A DNA stretch of 26,730 nt, from NCBI GenBank assembly GCA_025463305.1, contig JAOBWK010000079.1, positions 1-26,730 on the forward strand. The letters run 5' to 3'. The position numbers and the translations under genes are program-made. This document shows positions 24,174 to 26,730 of this stretch, piece after piece. Below the pieces are notes generated by a model. It did no database searches. It worked only from the letters and a program-made list of their open reading frames with translations, and was not told the DNA's origin. Each line of letters opens with the position of its first letter. Position 1 is the first letter of the stretch. The DNA is from Ilumatobacteraceae bacterium. Its GTDB lineage: Bacteria > Actinomycetota > Acidimicrobiia > Acidimicrobiales > Ilumatobacteraceae.

Positions 24174-25055
24174 TTGAGATTCAACGGTATGCGGGCTAAG
24201 ATATTAGCTGCCGGTGCTTGTTTCGCAGCGGCAGTTTCGGGCGGACTCGCGACGGGTCCAAGGACGTCATTCGCCGTCACGACGCTGGAGAAGCACAGGG
24301 GCTTTGATCGCTGCGGTACGGTGTACCCAGCGACCGGTAGCGGGCAGAGCATGCAGACCCTCTACAGCGCCAGCAACCTCTCCGTCGTTGCTCCGTACAT
24401 CGGGGGGCAGCTGTCCGTGGGCTGCGGATCCGCATCCGCTACTGCGCCGTGGGTTTCAGCGATCGTCGGCCAAGGTTGGAATCTGGTGCCGTTGTACGAC
24501 TACCACCATCCGTCGTGCGCTCCTGGGCAAGGCTTCAACACGTCTGGAGCAAACTATCCTATTGACACGAATCTTCTGAATGCCTACAACGAGGGCAAAT
24601 CGGATGGTGCAGACGCGATCGTGCAGGCCTATAGCCGTGGATTGAATGGTCCGATAGCGCTCGACGTCGAGCCGGATACAACCAACGGATCGCCGTGCGC
24701 TCAGTCGACGGACTACTATGAGGCTGGTTTCATCGATCAGATTCACACCAATGCGAGCTATAAGGCCTTCATCTACTCGGGGGAATACAGCCTGGTGCGG
24801 ACCGGGTCGTTTGGCCATCCACCAGACGGGGTTGTATACGCCCACTGGGGAACCGCTCCGGGCGTCTATGCGGGTGCGACCGTGTTGCCATCTAGCTATT
24901 ACGTGTTGGACCAACGAGGCCATCAGTACAGCGCAGTCTCCACGCAGGGAAACATCTCGTATGGAGGCCAATCCTGGGGCATTGACCTCACATGTTGGGA
25001 CACAGCCGCCGCTGGGCCAAATTCTCACCCCTATCAAGCCGATTGCACGAGCTAG
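24174..25055 (+). CDS. Secreted DUF1906 protein (Rv2525c-like glycoside-hydrolase-fold)
   Basis: A 293-residue exported protein. An N-terminal signal of about 34 residues (MRAKILAAGACFAAAVSGGLA) precedes the domain. The domain starts GFDRCG (43-48) and contains APYIGGQLSVGC, WNLVPLYDY, LDVEPD (Asp164 and Glu166, the acidic pair on a barrel strand) and FIYSGEYS, matching the DUF1906 family related to GH25-like barrels and M. tuberculosis Rv2525c, thought to act on the cell envelope. Substrate is unknown. TTG at 24174 is preferred because GAGGTGG lies about seven bases upstream; ATG at 24189 or 24129 are alternatives. GC content and third-position GC are lower than in the left part, suggesting transfer. 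A lipoprotein gene follows after 9 bp. Confidence 0.85.
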   Translation: MRFNGMRAKILAAGACFAAAVSGGLATGPRTSFAVTTLEKHRGFDRCGTVYPATGSGQSMQTLYSASNLSVVAPYIGGQLSVGCGSASATAPWVSAIVGQGWNLVPLYDYHHPSCAPGQGFNTSGANYPIDTNLLNAYNEGKSDGADAIVQAYSRGLNGPIALDVEPDTTNGSPCAQSTDYYEAGFIDQIHTNASYKAFIYSGEYSLVRTGSFGHPPDGVVYAHWGTAPGVYAGATVLPSSYYVLDQRGHQYSAVSTQGNISYGGQSWGIDLTCWDTAAAGPNSHPYQADCTS

Positions 25056-25064
25056 GAGCCGCAA

Positions 25065-25802
25065 ATGAACTCGAGCAAATCTCAATCCCAAGTCTGCCGG
25101 AGACTCCCTTCTTTGCGCATCACCGGAGTCGTAGCGGTTATTGCGCTCACGGCCGGATGCGGAAGCGCCGCAAAGTCGATAGACGCCGGCGCCAGCCCAG
25201 GCACGTCGACGGGAGCAGTGAACTCCAGTGTTCCCCCAGCGACTGCCGCAATCACGGTCCCCGCAACGGAGTCGACGCCATCCATCGATACAACGGCGGC
25301 TGCGCCGGTCAGTACTGAACCGACTGCCTCTACGGCGCCTCCCACTGTCGCAGCGCAGCCTGGCGGCACGGAATGCCAGGCATCGCAGCTGTCGCTGGCG
25401 GTAGCGAACCTCGATTACTACATGGGTAATCACAAGTACGAGATCCTCGTCACGAATACAAGCCCGCAGCCATGCCAGCTGTTAGGCACGCCTGTCGTTG
25501 AGGGTGTTGGTCCAGACGGCTCGACTTCCAAGCTCGTCGTCGCACCGGGTGACCTGTACTTCCCAGCGCTAGGCCCGATTGACCAACTCGATCCAGGTCA
25601 GACCGGCGGCGCGCTACTTGCGACGGCTCCCTATTGTGATGCCGAGTACTCGGGGAAGCTGATCACGTCCAGCGGGCTGCAAATTGACCTGCCCGCAGGC
25701 GGCTCCCTGACAACGCAAGTTTCCTTCGACTCGACGTGCGGCATCAACGTCGGGCCATTCGGAACCCCTGATGTGGACCCTTCGCAGTACACCGCGACCT
25801 GA
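25065..25802 (+). CDS. DUF4232 lipoprotein
   Basis: A 245-residue lipoprotein. The signal peptide has a basic start (RRLPSLR), a hydrophobic core and the lipobox LTAGC (Cys32). A Thr/Ser/Ala/Pro-rich linker runs from about 35 to 100. The C-terminal DUF4232 domain starts TECQASQLSLAVAN and includes YEILVTNTSPQPCQLLGTPVVEGVGPDGS, the typical NTS...C.L.G.P block, with paired cysteines. The function of the domain is unknown; it is common in actinobacterial surface lipoproteins. AGGAG overlaps the stop of the upstream DUF1906 gene and lies 7-8 bases before ATG at 25065, so the two are co-transcribed and both exported. Confidence 0.9.
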   Translation: MNSSKSQSQVCRRLPSLRITGVVAVIALTAGCGSAAKSIDAGASPGTSTGAVNSSVPPATAAITVPATESTPSIDTTAAAPVSTEPTASTAPPTVAAQPGGTECQASQLSLAVANLDYYMGNHKYEILVTNTSPQPCQLLGTPVVEGVGPDGSTSKLVVAPGDLYFPALGPIDQLDPGQTGGALLATAPYCDAEYSGKLITSSGLQIDLPAGGSLTTQVSFDSTCGINVGPFGTPDVDPSQYTAT

Positions 25803-26342
25803 CCCCCAGAAGATCGGCCGATAACACGCATCGGCAAGTTTGAGATACTGGCTGAGGCGTCCGGTCGCGTGGATAACTGCGTCCACCTGCGACCTCTCGC
25901 CCTTCAGGGGTCGCAGGTTCACATTCTCACCAGCCACGAATGTGATCTCTCAGGAGATCCGAAACGACCCGGACCTACGAAGGTCCGGGTCGGTGCCGAT
26001 GGTCACGTGGTTTCGTCCGCCCCGAGAGATGATTGTGAGCGGAGACGACGGATTGTGCCCATCACGCAACAGTGCAGATCTGCCGATCCGCACAGTGGAC
26101 AGCGGCACCGCGATCGGGCATTCTGCTCGGGTGTCGTGGACGTCAGGGGAGAACGCTGACGAGACAGCACGCACACTGGACCCGACTCGAAGTTCGAGGA
26201 GTACCCCGGCTTTTCGCTCATCGCGGCACTTCGCAGAGCCGCGATCACGGACGTCGGATAGCGGTATTGGCGGGCGAGCTGCGGCTCTGGATGACGACCA
26301 GCTCAGTTTGCGTTGCGGGTGCGCGACGGGCAGTCTCGCAAG
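25803..26342. other. Long stretch without a convincing gene
   Basis: About 540 bp separate the lipoprotein gene from the next small ORF. The left part holds three tandem stem-loops (25885-25991). Open frames exist on both strands but show no family-like sequence or coherent codon bias. One short piece, 26160-26261, reads THTGPDSKFEEYPGFSLIAALRRA and ends in TAG with GC-rich third positions; it may be the last 33 codons of a lost gene. Confidence 0.5.
25885..25991. other. Array of three stem-loops
   Basis: Stem 1 pairs ACCTGCGACC (25885-25894) with 25909-25918 across a 14-nt loop. Stem 2 pairs GATCTC (25944-25949) with 25954-25959 across TCAG. Stem 3 pairs GACCCGGACCT (25966-25976) with 25981-25991 across ACGA. 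Stem 3 looks like a terminator stem but lacks a T-run. The group starts 83 bp after the lipoprotein stop. It may terminate that operon or be a structured RNA. Confidence 0.55.
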
Positions 26343-26582
26343 ATGACGGCGGAGGAGAGTCCCAGGCACGCGACGCCAGTGAACGTCTTCGAGAGGCTGT
26401 CCAACTCGCTCCGCTTTCAGTGGTGTGTTCTCGTATTCGGCGCGTTCGAATGCCTCGTTTCAGTTGCCTCGCTGGCCAACGGTCGCCGCGGGTTTCGCGT
26501 TGTGACCGCGCCTGCGTTCTTCGGCGTGGTTGCGATCGCTGCTGGGATACGCCTCTGGCGGATCTACCGCAAGCGCCGGTAG
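26343..26582 (+). CDS. Possible small two-helix membrane protein
   Basis: A 79-residue frame from ATG at 26343. After a hydrophilic N-terminus (TAEESPRHATPVNVFERLSN) come two hydrophobic segments, FQWCVLVFGAFECLVSVASL and VTAPAFFGVVAIAAGI, separated by ANGRRGFRV, and a basic end (RLWRIYRKRR), which by the positive-inside rule is cytoplasmic. No family recognised; start uncertain (in-frame alternatives exist upstream to 26313). Confidence 0.5.
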   Translation: MTAEESPRHATPVNVFERLSNSLRFQWCVLVFGAFECLVSVASLANGRRGFRVVTAPAFFGVVAIAAGIRLWRIYRKRR

Positions 26583-26730
26583 CGAACATTCCCGATTGGC
26601 GTCCAGATCTGCCAGTGAGAATGGTGATGTCGGTGTTGATCCTTGAATTGGGATCGGTGTTGGCGACGTAGAGGTTGTGATCCGGGGTCGACACGCCCCG
26701 TTCCGGAGGGCGACTCGAGCTGCTGCTGGA
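26564..26730 (-). other. Possible 3' end of a gene entering from the right edge
   Basis: On the minus strand one frame from the edge reads TPDHNLYVANTDPNSRINTD with strongly GC-rich third positions, while a second frame reads WQIWTPIGNVRYRRLR and ends in TAG at 26564-26566. The two could be one gene joined by a frameshift, or chance. Too little sequence is present to decide. Confidence 0.2.

Noticed and set aside
25851..25940. tRNA-like stretch (GGTCGCAGGTTCACATTC resembles a T-arm)
   Set aside because: No complementary T-stem, no acceptor stem at the right distance and no proper anticodon arm; at most a tRNA-derived fragment or chance.
25840..26369. Overlapping frames of 139-168 codons on both strands
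   Set aside because: Ser/Arg/Pro-rich translations without recognisable domains; they run through the stem-loop array.
1..26730. CRISPR array, prophage or restriction-modification system
   Set aside because: No regularly spaced repeats, Cas, integrase, phage structural or methyltransferase genes recognised.

Overview
The window is high-GC DNA with many GTG/TTG starts, an F420-type luciferase-like oxidoreductase and a perfect actinobacterial LexA box, so it comes from an actinobacterium. The order pcrA - LLM oxidoreductase - sucC - sucD - proline-rich membrane gene - purH - mdh matches, from memory, the neighbourhood around uvrD1/sucCD/purH of Mycobacterium and Streptomyces. A deep-branching lineage such as Acidimicrobiia (Ilumatobacter-like) is a guess. 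I see no tRNA, rRNA, CRISPR array, transposase or integrase gene.

Left part, 1-21.1 kb, conserved backbone. A DUF222/HNH-type gene runs off the left edge under a LexA box. pcrA is followed 4 bp later by a CLC transporter whose signature residues fit the fluoride/proton (CLC-F) branch. Then come a convergent LLM oxidoreductase, a flavodoxin-like gene, a two-gene operon of a membrane protein and a Tat-type serpin lipoprotein, sucCD with a strong terminator, a proline-rich membrane protein divergent from purH (no purN beside it), an OatA-like acyltransferase with a C-terminal SGNH-like domain, and mdh. Facing mdh is a four-gene minus-strand operon: nucleoside phosphorylase, GH38 alpha-mannosidase, dienelactone-hydrolase-like enzyme and lipoprotein. 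Several genes have a -10-like hexamer (mostly TAnnnT) 6-9 nt before the start codon and no Shine-Dalgarno, which points to leaderless transcripts.

Right part, 21.1-26.7 kb, accessory. Two unrecognised small genes face left. Next is an aminoglycoside-phosphotransferase-fold gene tightly enclosed by a 35-bp inverted repeat (central 26 bp perfect). Beyond it lie small membrane ORFs and a decayed ATP-grasp (R2K-type) gene. Then comes a lower-GC two-gene unit with its own -35/-10 promoter and Shine-Dalgarno sites: a secreted DUF1906 (Rv2525c-like) protein and a DUF4232 lipoprotein. About 0.5 kb with three tandem stem-loops and no convincing gene follows, then one more small membrane ORF.

Most unusual items: the inverted-repeat phosphotransferase cassette, the surface serpin, the LexA-controlled DUF222 gene beside pcrA, the CLC-F-like transporter behind pcrA, and the repeated leaderless promoter geometry.
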